From Archaeoglobus sp. (GTDB taxonomy: Archaea; Halobacteriota; Archaeoglobi; Archaeoglobales; Archaeoglobaceae), in NCBI GenBank assembly GCA_003978865.1, contig QNXS01000006.1:1-27866 (forward strand): a stretch of 27,866 nucleotides of DNA, given 5' to 3'. The notes below the pieces were generated by a model that searched no databases, had not been told where the DNA came from, and was given only the letters and a program-made list of their open reading frames with translations. A program made the position numbers and the translations under genes. Position 1 is the first letter of the stretch. Each line of letters begins with the position of its first letter. Of this stretch, positions 6,924-14,869 are shown in pieces.

Positions 6924-8324
6924 ATGATGGATGTATTTGACGAAGCAAGAAGAGAACTATACTTTCCTCCGGTTCGATTCAGGTTGATTGATGGAGATGG
7001 AATCAAACTGAACTTTGCGGGTAGATTTAGAAAGCCGGAAGTTGCTGTGGGCAGGAGTGTTTTTCTCAGGTTTTCAAAGCTGGCTTTGAAGGGACTTTTT
7101 CAGCTCTCCCTTGCAAGGTGGATAAAACATCCCTACTCTCTCAAAGTTGCCCTGCTCGAAGAGTTCTGGTTAAAGGATTATGAAAAAAAGAAAAGGATAA
7201 TAGAACTTTTTGATACAATAATTTGTTCACTTTATTTAACTTGGAGAGGTTGTAGTTCCATTAAACAAGCAATAATCGAAACTATGAACAGGGATAAGGC
7301 TGACTTGGCTGTGAGGTCGTACTTAACAAGAAGGACGGGAATCAATTTTGGAGATTTAAGTGGAGAGTTCAAGGAAGTCGAAGAGGCTGTAGAAGCGATG
7401 GAAAGTATACAGTTTGATAGATGCTCCAACATAGATGTGTTGAGACAGAGCATTCTATCCTTTGCAGAAACTGTAAATAAACTTATAGAAAGTAAGGAAG
7501 AAGTTTTCGATTTTAATATAGGTTCTATGGATAAGGCAATTCAGGAAGTAGCTGGAGAAGTTGGAGTTAGGGAATTCAGGGAAATATCAGAGTACTTTGG
7601 TATTGGAAAAGGAGCTGGAGATCCGATGTATGCGGACATTCAATGGTATATCCACAGAAGTGCAAAGTACAGTATAAGAGTTGAAAATCCCGTAACTTCA
7701 GGGGACTATCCGGGCAGACTTGTTGATTTTTCTCCAGATGAAGGAATTGACAGATACTCTCCGGTGGAAAGTCTTGGAAAAGTTCTTCCGGGAATAGCGA
7801 AAATGCACAAGCCCGAAGGGTTTGAAGGGCTGGGCAGTAAAAGCAGGAACGTAGTGATAATTCTTGATTCTTCCGGAAGTATGAAAAATCCTGAGAGTGG
7901 TAGCTGTGCTATAATTGGAGCTTTTGCAATAGCAAGAAAATACATTGAGACGGGAGGTAAAGTGGGAGTCATAAATTTTTCATGGAAGACAAAATGCCTC
8001 AAGCCAAGCAGAAATAGCGATGTGTTTAGAGCCTTGGCAGAGTATCAGGGAGGAGGAACCGAGCTTAAAGCTGATGCAGTTGTTGACTACGTAAGTTCCG
8101 AGGCAAGAGGATACGATGTTGTGCTGATAACTGATGCCGGAATAAACAACATAGGAGAGGTAAGGAGCATGTTAGAAAAACTGGAAAGATTTGGCTGTAG
8201 AAATTACGTGATATGGATAGCTTCAAAGAGTTTTGAAAAACAGATAGATGAACTCTCCAAGCACGCCAAGATTATACAGGTAAACAGTGAAAGTGACGTG
8301 CCGAGAATAGTACTTTCCATGTAA
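6924..8324 (+). CDS. VWA (von Willebrand factor A) domain protein
   Basis: This 466-residue soluble protein ends in a VWA domain (about residues 308-466). Its metal-ion adhesion site is complete: DSSGS (D315, S317, S319), T379 in GGGTEL and D404 in ITDAG. The first 300 residues are mostly helical and not confidently assigned. They recall the N-terminal part of VWA proteins with a degenerate metallopeptidase-like domain (SLARWIKHPYS), but no HExxH zinc motif is present. Archaeal proteins of this kind usually work with a MoxR-type AAA+ ATPase, and none is adjacent. A GXGXG protein follows 26 nt downstream with its own strong Shine-Dalgarno, suggesting an operon. No signal peptide or membrane segment is seen, so it is probably cytoplasmic. 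Confidence 0.85.
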   Translation: MMDVFDEARRELYFPPVRFRLIDGDGIKLNFAGRFRKPEVAVGRSVFLRFSKLALKGLFQLSLARWIKHPYSLKVALLEEFWLKDYEKKKRIIELFDTIICSLYLTWRGCSSIKQAIIETMNRDKADLAVRSYLTRRTGINFGDLSGEFKEVEEAVEAMESIQFDRCSNIDVLRQSILSFAETVNKLIESKEEVFDFNIGSMDKAIQEVAGEVGVREFREISEYFGIGKGAGDPMYADIQWYIHRSAKYSIRVENPVTSGDYPGRLVDFSPDEGIDRYSPVESLGKVLPGIAKMHKPEGFEGLGSKSRNVVIILDSSGSMKNPESGSCAIIGAFAIARKYIETGGKVGVINFSWKTKCLKPSRNSDVFRALAEYQGGGTELKADAVVDYVSSEARGYDVVLITDAGINNIGEVRSMLEKLERFGCRNYVIWIASKSFEKQIDELSKHAKIIQVNSESDVPRIVLSM

Positions 8325-8350
8325 CAGTATGAAATTGGGAGGTTAAACTT

Positions 8351-9136
8351 ATGAAAAATTTAAAAAAAGAATTGCTGAAAGAGGTTTTGGGAGATTTTAA
8401 GAAAAAAGAAGTTAACTTGGAAAAATTAAGAACGGAAAAAAGCTTAAGTGAGCTAAAAGATATAGTTTCACAGTATTTTGATCTGGAATTAAAAGGTGAG
8501 TTTCAGCTTAAACCTGATAAGGCTTTTGAGTTTGGAAGGAAGATGAGAAGCGAACACTCTCTGAGTTTGAGAGACGTGGAGAGACTTGTAAACAACACGG
8601 TATACGAAGTATTTGAAGAAAAAATTGGAGATATAAAAACTAAACTTTGTCATCAGTTTTATGACAACTATCTTGGATACTTCGTGTCAGGGCTTTACCA
8701 CGATATCATAGGCGACAGAACTCTGAAAATAGAAATAAAAATTCCAAGATTCGTAATGATTAGCAGAATAGGCTTTAGATGGGGTTTTGGTTACAAACAC
8801 CCGGGAGGTAAGCTCGTAATTTCAGGATATGCCGGAGGATACTTAGGTGAGGCAATGAGAGATGGTATTATCACCGTTACAGGATTTACAGGAGATTATG
8901 TTGGAAAAGATATGAGGGGTGGGAGGATAGTGCTGAAGGGAAATGCTGGATGGAGACTTGGAGATGGTATGAGGGGAGGAAAGATAGTTGTTATCGGAAA
9001 CGCTGGAGAGTTTGTAGGTATAAACATGAGAGCGGGATTGATAAGAATAAAAGGCGAAGTACTATCCATAGGCAGAAGGGAAGGGGGAAAAATTGAAATC
9101 TGGAAAAACGGAAAATGGACTGAGGTTGAAGGTTGA
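8351..9136 (+). CDS. GXGXG beta-helix protein with unrecognised N-terminal domain
   Basis: This 261-residue protein has a C-terminal repeat domain (about residues 150-240) in which a unit close to GGxIxxxGxAGxxxGxxMRGG recurs about four times. That is the GXGXG right-handed beta-helix of glutamate synthase alpha C-termini and of formylmethanofuran dehydrogenase subunit C. In those complexes it is a structural scaffold next to catalytic domains. The first 130 residues are charged and helical (KKELLKEVLGDFKKKE, SLRDVERLVNNTVYEVFEE) and match nothing I recognise; a normal FwdC lacks this half. The start is supported by GGGAGG 8 nt upstream. It sits between VWA and IorB-like genes, not with gltB or fwd genes, so calling it FwdC or GltB would be wrong. 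Confidence 0.8.
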   Translation: MKNLKKELLKEVLGDFKKKEVNLEKLRTEKSLSELKDIVSQYFDLELKGEFQLKPDKAFEFGRKMRSEHSLSLRDVERLVNNTVYEVFEEKIGDIKTKLCHQFYDNYLGYFVSGLYHDIIGDRTLKIEIKIPRFVMISRIGFRWGFGYKHPGGKLVISGYAGGYLGEAMRDGIITVTGFTGDYVGKDMRGGRIVLKGNAGWRLGDGMRGGKIVVIGNAGEFVGINMRAGLIRIKGEVLSIGRREGGKIEIWKNGKWTEVEG

Positions 9137-9148
9137 AAAGTAAAATGA

Positions 9149-9154
9149 TTTAAG
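9149..9154 (+). promoter_or_regulatory. putative TATA element of the iorB-like gene
   Basis: TTTAAG is centred about 24 nt before the ATG at 9175, which lacks a Shine-Dalgarno sequence. This fits a leaderless transcript separate from the upstream VWA/GXGXG genes. Confidence 0.4.
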
Positions 9155-9174
9155 CCAGACGTCGCAGTTGCGGT

Positions 9175-9762
9175 ATGCAGCTCAACATTCTTTTAACAGG
9201 TGTTGGCGGACAGGGCATTCTTACCTCGGCTGCAATTTTGGCAAAAGCTGCAATTAATTCTGGTGAGAACGTGACAACTGCTGAAACTCATGGAATGGCA
9301 CAAAGAGGTGGAAGCGTTGAAGTTCATGTCAGGATTGGTGACGTTCTATCTCCGCTTATACCGCTTGGAAGTGCAGACTTTGTAATTTCTCTTGAACTTT
9401 CCGAGATTCTGAGATACGTAAAATACTGTGGAGAGCAAACAACGGCGGTTGTAAATACAGGCAGAATCTTACCCTTGGCTGTAAACAGAGGAGAGGCGAT
9501 GTATCCCGAGCTGGAAGAAGTAAAAAATGCAATATCTTGGATGAGAACAGTATTTATCGACGCAAACAGGATTGCTGAAGAAGCTGGAAGTGTTCAGGCG
9601 GGAAATGTGGTGGTACTCGGAGCTTTTTGCAGATTTTGCAAATTTTTCACGCTTCAGACACTTGAGGAGGCGGTTTTGGAGGTTTTGCCAGAAAAAGTAC
9701 ATGATATAAACATAAAGGCTCTTAAAATGGGATACAAAGCTGTTGATGACGTAGGAATCTAA
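9175..9762 (+). CDS. iorB: indolepyruvate ferredoxin oxidoreductase beta subunit-like (solitary)
   Basis: This 195-residue protein is a 2-oxoacid:ferredoxin oxidoreductase gamma-type domain, closest by eye to IorB. It begins with the signature LLTGVGGQGILTSAAILAKA, followed by TTAETHGMAQRGGSVEVHVR and ADFVISLELSEILR, all typical of the family. In the known enzyme IorA carries thiamine diphosphate and iron-sulfur clusters, and IorB completes the complex that oxidises aryl pyruvates. No iorA is adjacent here, so either IorA is encoded elsewhere or this subunit serves another partner. It follows the GXGXG gene by 38 nt with its own TATA element. The length matches typical IorB. Confidence 0.88.
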   Translation: MQLNILLTGVGGQGILTSAAILAKAAINSGENVTTAETHGMAQRGGSVEVHVRIGDVLSPLIPLGSADFVISLELSEILRYVKYCGEQTTAVVNTGRILPLAVNRGEAMYPELEEVKNAISWMRTVFIDANRIAEEAGSVQAGNVVVLGAFCRFCKFFTLQTLEEAVLEVLPEKVHDINIKALKMGYKAVDDVGI

Positions 9763-9844
9763 TAGTAATCTAATTTTTATTAATTATAAATTCCACTTAG
9801 TTCAAGTCACAAGAAATAAATTACTTTTGTCTGCTTTAAAACTG

Positions 9845-11530
9845 ATGGTTGACGTGGACTTGCTTGAGAGGTTCTACTCTAAGATATTCACAATTCCAAG
9901 GAAGAGAATATCCGTCACACTGGGATTGATAACAATTATTTTTGCATCGATTCTAAATGGTATGGTCAGTAAATCCTTCTTTGCGAAAAGATATCTGTTT
10001 ATTGGTTTGAGCATAATAGTTATACTGCTTGCATTCTCCCGTTTTATAGGTTTGGCATTTAACAGTAGAAGAACTTTTTTTCTCGCCCTTTTAATTTTAA
10101 TTTTTATTGAAATTTTCGATTTTGCTACTATTCATCTTGGGTTTTTTGAGCTTATAGTTCTATCACCCGCCGCTCTTTCGACATTACTGACCATAATACT
10201 CTACTTTACCTCCGAAGCTAATGAGAAAAAAGTTGGACTTACCGTTCTTGCATCACTACTGATTTTGTACCCTGTAGATTACCACTATTCCTTCAGTGCT
10301 CCACACAGAATGCTTGGCTATGCTGTCTCCTCAATTTTTGGAATTGTACTTGCAATGCTTTATATAAACTTTATTAACAAAAATTATAATGGAGTAAACA
10401 TAAAGGAGATGTTGAAGTCTTTTATACTGTTCTGGTTAACAACAGACCCCGAAAAGTTCGAAGCGAAGCTAAGGGAAATTGGTGATGTGAGAAAAGGATT
10501 TGTTAAGTGCCTTAAGTTCTCCGCAGACTCTTGTTCTGTGAAACTTATCAATACATCTTTTCATCCCGGCCCTATGAGAAACGTTGGAGGTGCCAAACTT
10601 GTAAAAAAAGTTCTGGAAATCGAGGATACTCTATATTTACACTCCGCAACAAAACATGAACTAAATCCCGTTGGAACTGAGGAAGTTGAAAAAATAGTTG
10701 AATCTATAACCTGCTGTGAGCAAATTTGCAAACCAAGAGAGCCGTTTAAACTTGAGGGAAAGATGTATACGCTGTATGCGTTCCCGTTCGATAAAGTTGA
10801 TTTATTAATTCTCAGTGGAAATACTGTCACAGACGATCTTCCTCCGGAACTGAACGAATTTGCCGAAAAAACGTTTGGCAACGAAGTGCTACTTTGTGAG
10901 GGACATAATGCCCACAGAAGCAAGTATGAAGTTTCAAAATTGGAGATAGAGGAAATCAAGGAGTTAATTCGAAGAGCATCAAAGCTGAGGAATACTAAAA
11001 ACTTTGTCAAACTTTCGTGTTATTTTTGCAAGAAAAAAGTTGAAACGAACAATATTTGCAACTACATAGCCGCATTAGTTCTTGACTATGGAGAAAGTGT
11101 TTACTGCATCTTAATGATTGATGGAAATAATATGCTTCTTGGATTCAGGAAAGAACTTGAGAAGATTGCTAAGGAGAATGGTGTAGAACTTGTAGTAGTT
11201 ACAACTGACAACCATTCGAAAACAGGAATTTCTCCAAAAGTTGGATACAAACCTGTGGGAAGCGATTACGAGGATGTAGCTGTTACGAAGGATTTTCTAT
11301 ACCAAATTCTAAAAGATTTTAAAGAGAGAAAAAATTGTGAAGTCAAAGTAAGTTATGGCAGGAAAGATGTAAGTATTACTGTAATCGGCAGGAAGTTCTT
11401 TGAAGGTGTGGAAGCCGGTTTCAGGGCGCTTGGAGTTAAGGCTTTATATTTATTCTGGTTATGCATAGCTCTGCAGATGATTGTTACATCCCTGCTCGGC
11501 ATATTTTTAATTGAGCCTCTAAAATTTTAA
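9845..11530 (+). CDS. DUF2070 family archaeal membrane protein
   Basis: This protein of about 561 residues matches the archaeal DUF2070 layout: roughly six hydrophobic spans in the first 180 residues, a soluble domain of about 340 residues, and one C-terminal span (ALYLFWLCIALQMIVTSLLG). The soluble part carries histidine-rich blocks that look like a metal-dependent active site: HPGPMRNVGG and HSATKHELNP (about residues 240-275), EGHNAHRSKYE and TTDNHSKTG further on. Function is unknown; hydrolase activity is my inference. The frame extends to a TTG at 9827 but ATG 9845 is preferred. Neither has a Shine-Dalgarno sequence. An AT-rich ATTATAAAT near 9782-9790 may be the promoter. Confidence 0.85.
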   Translation: MVDVDLLERFYSKIFTIPRKRISVTLGLITIIFASILNGMVSKSFFAKRYLFIGLSIIVILLAFSRFIGLAFNSRRTFFLALLILIFIEIFDFATIHLGFFELIVLSPAALSTLLTIILYFTSEANEKKVGLTVLASLLILYPVDYHYSFSAPHRMLGYAVSSIFGIVLAMLYINFINKNYNGVNIKEMLKSFILFWLTTDPEKFEAKLREIGDVRKGFVKCLKFSADSCSVKLINTSFHPGPMRNVGGAKLVKKVLEIEDTLYLHSATKHELNPVGTEEVEKIVESITCCEQICKPREPFKLEGKMYTLYAFPFDKVDLLILSGNTVTDDLPPELNEFAEKTFGNEVLLCEGHNAHRSKYEVSKLEIEEIKELIRRASKLRNTKNFVKLSCYFCKKKVETNNICNYIAALVLDYGESVYCILMIDGNNMLLGFRKELEKIAKENGVELVVVTTDNHSKTGISPKVGYKPVGSDYEDVAVTKDFLYQILKDFKERKNCEVKVSYGRKDVSITVIGRKFFEGVEAGFRALGVKALYLFWLCIALQMIVTSLLGIFLIEPLKF

Positions 11531-11565
11531 CTACCAACTTTGGCTAATTTAATTGTTCTCTTAAG

Positions 11566-11572
11566 TTTTTTT
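11566..11572 (+). terminator. poly-T terminator after the DUF2070 gene
   Basis: A run of seven T residues lies 36 nt after the DUF2070 stop codon. Archaeal RNA polymerase terminates at such T-runs without needing a hairpin. The rest of the 11531-11673 gap is AT-rich with only the downstream promoter. Confidence 0.45.
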
Positions 11573-11643
11573 GCTGTCGAACTTTTTAGAAGGATAATGT
11601 AAAATGTAAAATTAATTTAATTTATGATCCGTTCTGCAAAAGA

Positions 11644-11653
11644 TTTTTATAAC
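11644..11653 (+). promoter_or_regulatory. TATA box of the 44-residue zinc ribbon gene
   Basis: TTTTTATAAC is centred about 26 nt before the ATG at 11674. It supports this very short gene as a real leaderless transcription unit. Confidence 0.5.
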
Positions 11654-11673
11654 GTAACTATTTATCATGAACT

Positions 11674-11808
11674 ATGTTCGTACAGTGCCCGGTATGTGGA
11701 AATTTACAGTACAGAAAATTCTGGCAGGATGACAACTTCGAGTACTATGTATGTGAGAAGTGTGGAAATACGTTATCAATACCACTCCAACGTATAGAGG
11801 CACTCTGA
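11674..11808 (+). CDS. 44-residue zinc ribbon protein
   Basis: The ATG at 11674 opens a 44-codon frame ending at TGA 11806-11808. It encodes MFVQCPVCGNLQYRKF..., with a second knuckle VCEKCGN. The two CxxC pairs (C5/C8 and C27/C30) form a complete four-cysteine zinc site of rubredoxin/zinc-ribbon type. It has a well-spaced TATA box upstream and a palindrome plus T-runs downstream, so it looks like a complete small transcription unit. It is short enough to be missed by length cut-offs. No enzyme domain is present; a role in binding nucleic acid or protein is inferred only from the fold. It converges with ahcY. Confidence 0.72.
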   Translation: MFVQCPVCGNLQYRKFWQDDNFEYYVCEKCGNTLSIPLQRIEAL

Positions 11809-11813
11809 GCTAA

Positions 11814-11845
11814 AAGTAAATTTACTTGTTATTTTTTATTTTTTA
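11814..11845 (+). terminator. palindrome plus T-runs after the small zinc ribbon gene
   Basis: AAGTAAATTTACTT (11814-11827) is a perfect 14-bp palindrome directly followed by two T6 runs in GTTATTTTTTATTTTTTAC. The T-runs are on the plus strand, so they suit termination of the zinc ribbon transcript. The palindrome lies between two converging genes, so it could also matter for ahcY transcripts. Confidence 0.5.
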
Positions 11846-11893
11846 CTGAACAATCTTTTTACTGGGATCTACGATGTTTTCTGATACAGTAAC

Positions 11894-13135
11894 TTACGTT
11901 CCCTGTCTCCAGTCTCTCAAGTACCTTTTCTGCTCCTCTGTAAGATTGTCTATTTTTACTCCCATACTCTCAAGCTTCAATTTTGCAACTTTTCTGTCAA
12001 GTTCTTCTGGTAAACGGTAAACCTTGTTTTCAAGTTTTTCAGCATTTTCAGCAATATACTTTGCAGACAGTGCTTGATCAGAAAAACTCATATCCATTAC
12101 TTCAACTGGATGTCCATCTCCGGCAACTAAGTTTACGAGTCTTCCCTCAGCAAGCAGGTAAAGTTTTTTACTGCCAAAATCGTACTCCACTATATTTTCT
12201 CTGATTACTCTCTTCGAGATGCTGAACTTCTCCAGATCTTTTATGTTAATTTCAACATTGAAATGTCCTGCATTGGCTAAAATTACTCCATCCTTCATAA
12301 GCTCAAAGTGTTCTTCTCTTATTACATCTCTGTTGCCAGTGGCTGTTATAAATATGTCCCCCACTCTCGCCGCATCTCCCATAGGCATAACCCTGAAACC
12401 ATCCATTACCGCTTCGAGAGCTCTTATTTCATCAACTTCAGTAACTATTACGTTTGCTCCCATACCTCTTGCTCTCATTGCTATGCCCCTTCCACACCAT
12501 CCGTATCCAGCAACTACAACGTTTTTTCCCGCGAACAGAAGATTTGTAGCTCTCATGATCCCTTCTATGGCTGATTGCCCGGTACCATAACGGTTATCGA
12601 ACAGGTACTTAGTGTATGCATCGTTTACGGCTATTACGGGAAATCTTAGAACTCCTTCTCTTTCCATCGCTCTTAGCCTTATTATGCCTGTAGTTGTTTC
12701 CTCACTTGCACCGAGAACTCTTGTTTTTGAAAGTGATTTATCAGTGTGAAGAAGAAATATCAGATCTGCTCCATCATCTATTACTATGTCTGGTTTAAAA
12801 GATGCAACTTTTTTAAGAGCGGAGTAGTATTCTTCCTCACTCATACCTCTTTTAGCATAACACCTTATTCCCATTTCTCTTAACGCATCAGCCACATCAT
12901 TCTGGGAGCTCATTGGATTGCAGCCTGTTATTGCAACGTCAGCACCACCATCAATTAGTGTTAAAACAAGAACAGCTGTTTTCGCTTCAACGTGTAAAGC
13001 CATACCGATTCTCAAACCATCAAGGGGTTTGTTTTTTCTGAACTCCTCTCTTATACGGGCTATAACTCTCATGTGATTTTCTGCCCACTCTATTTTTTTC
13101 CTGCCAGAATTTCCAGATTCCTTAGGCTCTCGCAT
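11894..13135 (-). CDS. ahcY: adenosylhomocysteinase (S-adenosyl/S-inosylhomocysteine hydrolase)
   Basis: This 413-residue enzyme splits S-adenosylhomocysteine (or its inosine form) to recycle the product of SAM methylations. The NAD site is VVVAGYGWCGRG (glycines at about 210-217). The active-site blocks are LGASEETTTG, VNDAYTKYLFDNRYGTGQS and DIFITATGNRDV. Animal and many bacterial enzymes end in a lysine/tyrosine tail that reaches into the neighbouring subunit. Here the protein ends RYLRDWRQGT without that tail, as in archaeal and Thermotoga-type short enzymes. Some methanogen relatives act on S-inosylhomocysteine, so exact substrate is open. GGTGA lies 9 nt before the ATG. It is divergent from serA. 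Confidence 0.93.
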   Translation of the reverse strand: MREPKESGNSGRKKIEWAENHMRVIARIREEFRKNKPLDGLRIGMALHVEAKTAVLVLTLIDGGADVAITGCNPMSSQNDVADALREMGIRCYAKRGMSEEEYYSALKKVASFKPDIVIDDGADLIFLLHTDKSLSKTRVLGASEETTTGIIRLRAMEREGVLRFPVIAVNDAYTKYLFDNRYGTGQSAIEGIMRATNLLFAGKNVVVAGYGWCGRGIAMRARGMGANVIVTEVDEIRALEAVMDGFRVMPMGDAARVGDIFITATGNRDVIREEHFELMKDGVILANAGHFNVEINIKDLEKFSISKRVIRENIVEYDFGSKKLYLLAEGRLVNLVAGDGHPVEVMDMSFSDQALSAKYIAENAEKLENKVYRLPEELDRKVAKLKLESMGVKIDNLTEEQKRYLRDWRQGT

Positions 13136-13182
13136 GCAGAACCTTCACCCTGCGCTAATAAATTATTTTGCAGAAGCAAAAA

Positions 13183-13190
13183 CTTATATC
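13183..13190 (+). promoter_or_regulatory. TATA box of serA
   Basis: CTTATATC is centred about 26 nt before the ATG at 13213, with no Shine-Dalgarno sequence between. The spacing supports the ATG at 13213 as the real serA start and a leaderless message. Confidence 0.5.
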
Positions 13191-13212
13191 TCCAGTATTT
13201 CAACCAGCCACG

Positions 13213-14796
13213 ATGAAAGTCCTGATCACTGACCCAGTTCCAGAAGAAGTCGTTGAACGACTGAGAAGTGAAGGTTTTGATGTAACAGTCAAAACAGGGA
13301 TTGGGGAGGATGAGCTCGTTTCAACAATACCGGAGTACGATGCACTGATAGTGAGGAGCGGAACCAAAGTTACAAGAAGAGTAATAGAGGCTGCAAAGAA
13401 TTTGAAGATTATAGGTAGAGCTGGAGTCGGTGTTGACAATATAGACATAGCTGCGGCTACTCAGCACGGAATAGTGGTTGCCAATGCTCCCGGTGGAAAT
13501 TCAGTTTCTACAGCGGAACACACACTTGCCCTTATACTTTCAGTTGTTAGGAAGATACCACAGGCGGATAGAAGCGTTAAGGAAGGTAGATGGGAAAGGA
13601 AAAAGTTCATAGGTATGGAATTGAGAGATAAGACAATAGGTGTTATAGGACTCGGAAAAGTTGGCTATGAAGTTGCTAAAAGAGCTAAAGCTCTTGAAAT
13701 GAATGTTATAGCCTACGACCCTTATATTAGTGAGGATAGAGCCAAGCAGATAGGGGTTAAACTCGTACCTCTTGAAGAACTAATAAAACAGTCTGATATA
13801 ATAACTGTGCATGTACCCAAAACAAAAGAGACTGAAAATCTTATAGATGAGAAAGCAATATCTACAATGAAAGATGGAGCTTATATTATAAATTGTGCAA
13901 GGGGAGGAATAGTCAACGAAAAAGCTCTTTATGAAGCTTTAAAGAGTGGAAAACTCGCAGGAGCGGCTCTCGATGTTTACGAGAAGGAGCCACCCGATCC
14001 TGATAACCCGCTATTTAAGCTTGAAAATGTTGTTACGACACCCCACTTAGGGGCTTCGACAAAAGAAGCTCAGATAAGTGTGGGAATGACCGTTGCAAAT
14101 GAGATAGTAAATATGTCAAAGGGCTTGCCCATTAAAAACGCTGTTAACTTACCAAGCGTTGAAGTGAGTGAATACGAATACATAATGCCCTACCTAAAGC
14201 TTGCAGAAAAGATGGGAAAACTTGCGGCAGCAAGACTTCAGGTTGCAAAGAGAGCTGTTGAGAAAGTTAGAATTACATTCAGAGGTAAACTCTCAGGTAT
14301 GAATACTGAATACATAACAAGAGCTCTGCTGAAAGGTTTGTTACAAAATATAGTTTCTAACATAAATTTGGTTTCTGCTTTACCTGTTGCAAAGGAGAGG
14401 GGAATTGATGTTGAGCAGGCTACTGGGGATATTTCAAGTTATGAAAGTATGCTTGAAGTTGAGGTAAGTGACGGTGAAAGATGCATAAACATGGCAGGAA
14501 CTTGTTTTGGTAGTGAGTACAGAATAACTAAAATAGACAAGTACAAGGTGGATTTTGTTCCAGAAGGACACTACATAGTTTCTCTTCACGAGGATAAACC
14601 GGGTGTTATAGGAAGAGTCGGAACTCTACTTGGCAACTACAACATAAACATAGCCGGAATGATTGTTGGCAGGTACGGTGGGAGGGGTGGAATTCAGCTA
14701 ATGTTACTGCTTGTTGACGACCCACCAACAGATGATGTTCTTGCAGAGATGGAAAAACTCGATGGAATAATTGATGCCGTTTACGTTTACCTGTAG
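13213..14796 (+). CDS. serA: D-3-phosphoglycerate dehydrogenase (SerA)
   Basis: This 527-residue enzyme oxidises 3-phosphoglycerate to 3-phosphohydroxypyruvate with NAD, the first step of serine synthesis. From the N-terminus it has the substrate domain (MKVLITDPVPEEVVERL), the Rossmann motif TIGVIGLGKVGYEVA, the catalytic arginine in INCARGGIVNE, the glutamate in YEKEPP and the histidine in TTPHLGAST. An intervening allosteric domain and a C-terminal ACT domain (HYIVSLHEDKPGVIGRVGTL) follow, which binds serine in relatives. The frame is open back to 13168, but family N-termini begin MKVLI and the TATA spacing fits 13213. It is divergent from ahcY; both serve the one-carbon/methyl pool. Confidence 0.96.
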   Translation: MKVLITDPVPEEVVERLRSEGFDVTVKTGIGEDELVSTIPEYDALIVRSGTKVTRRVIEAAKNLKIIGRAGVGVDNIDIAAATQHGIVVANAPGGNSVSTAEHTLALILSVVRKIPQADRSVKEGRWERKKFIGMELRDKTIGVIGLGKVGYEVAKRAKALEMNVIAYDPYISEDRAKQIGVKLVPLEELIKQSDIITVHVPKTKETENLIDEKAISTMKDGAYIINCARGGIVNEKALYEALKSGKLAGAALDVYEKEPPDPDNPLFKLENVVTTPHLGASTKEAQISVGMTVANEIVNMSKGLPIKNAVNLPSVEVSEYEYIMPYLKLAEKMGKLAAARLQVAKRAVEKVRITFRGKLSGMNTEYITRALLKGLLQNIVSNINLVSALPVAKERGIDVEQATGDISSYESMLEVEVSDGERCINMAGTCFGSEYRITKIDKYKVDFVPEGHYIVSLHEDKPGVIGRVGTLLGNYNINIAGMIVGRYGGRGGIQLMLLLVDDPPTDDVLAEMEKLDGIIDAVYVYL

Positions 14797-14808
14797 TTTT
14801 ATTTTTTA
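14797..14808 (+). terminator. T-rich terminator after serA
   Basis: TTTTATTTTTTA follows the serA TAG directly. The T6 run is typical of an archaeal intrinsic terminator, and the next gene has its own TATA box 33 nt further on. Confidence 0.45.
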
Positions 14809-14840
14809 TCGCTTGAAGTGGCTAAATTTTGGGAAAAAAG

Positions 14841-14849
14841 TTTTAAATA
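14841..14849 (+). promoter_or_regulatory. TATA box of nadM
   Basis: TTTTAAATA is centred about 25 nt before the ATG at 14870. It supports that start over the longer open frame from 14771 that overlaps the serA end. Confidence 0.5.
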
Positions 14850-14869
14850 GCAGCTTTGAAGCCCCCACA

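Noticed and set aside
12219..12590. Open frame opposite ahcY
   Set aside because: It is a shadow of the conserved NAD domain of ahcY and has no family features or promoter.
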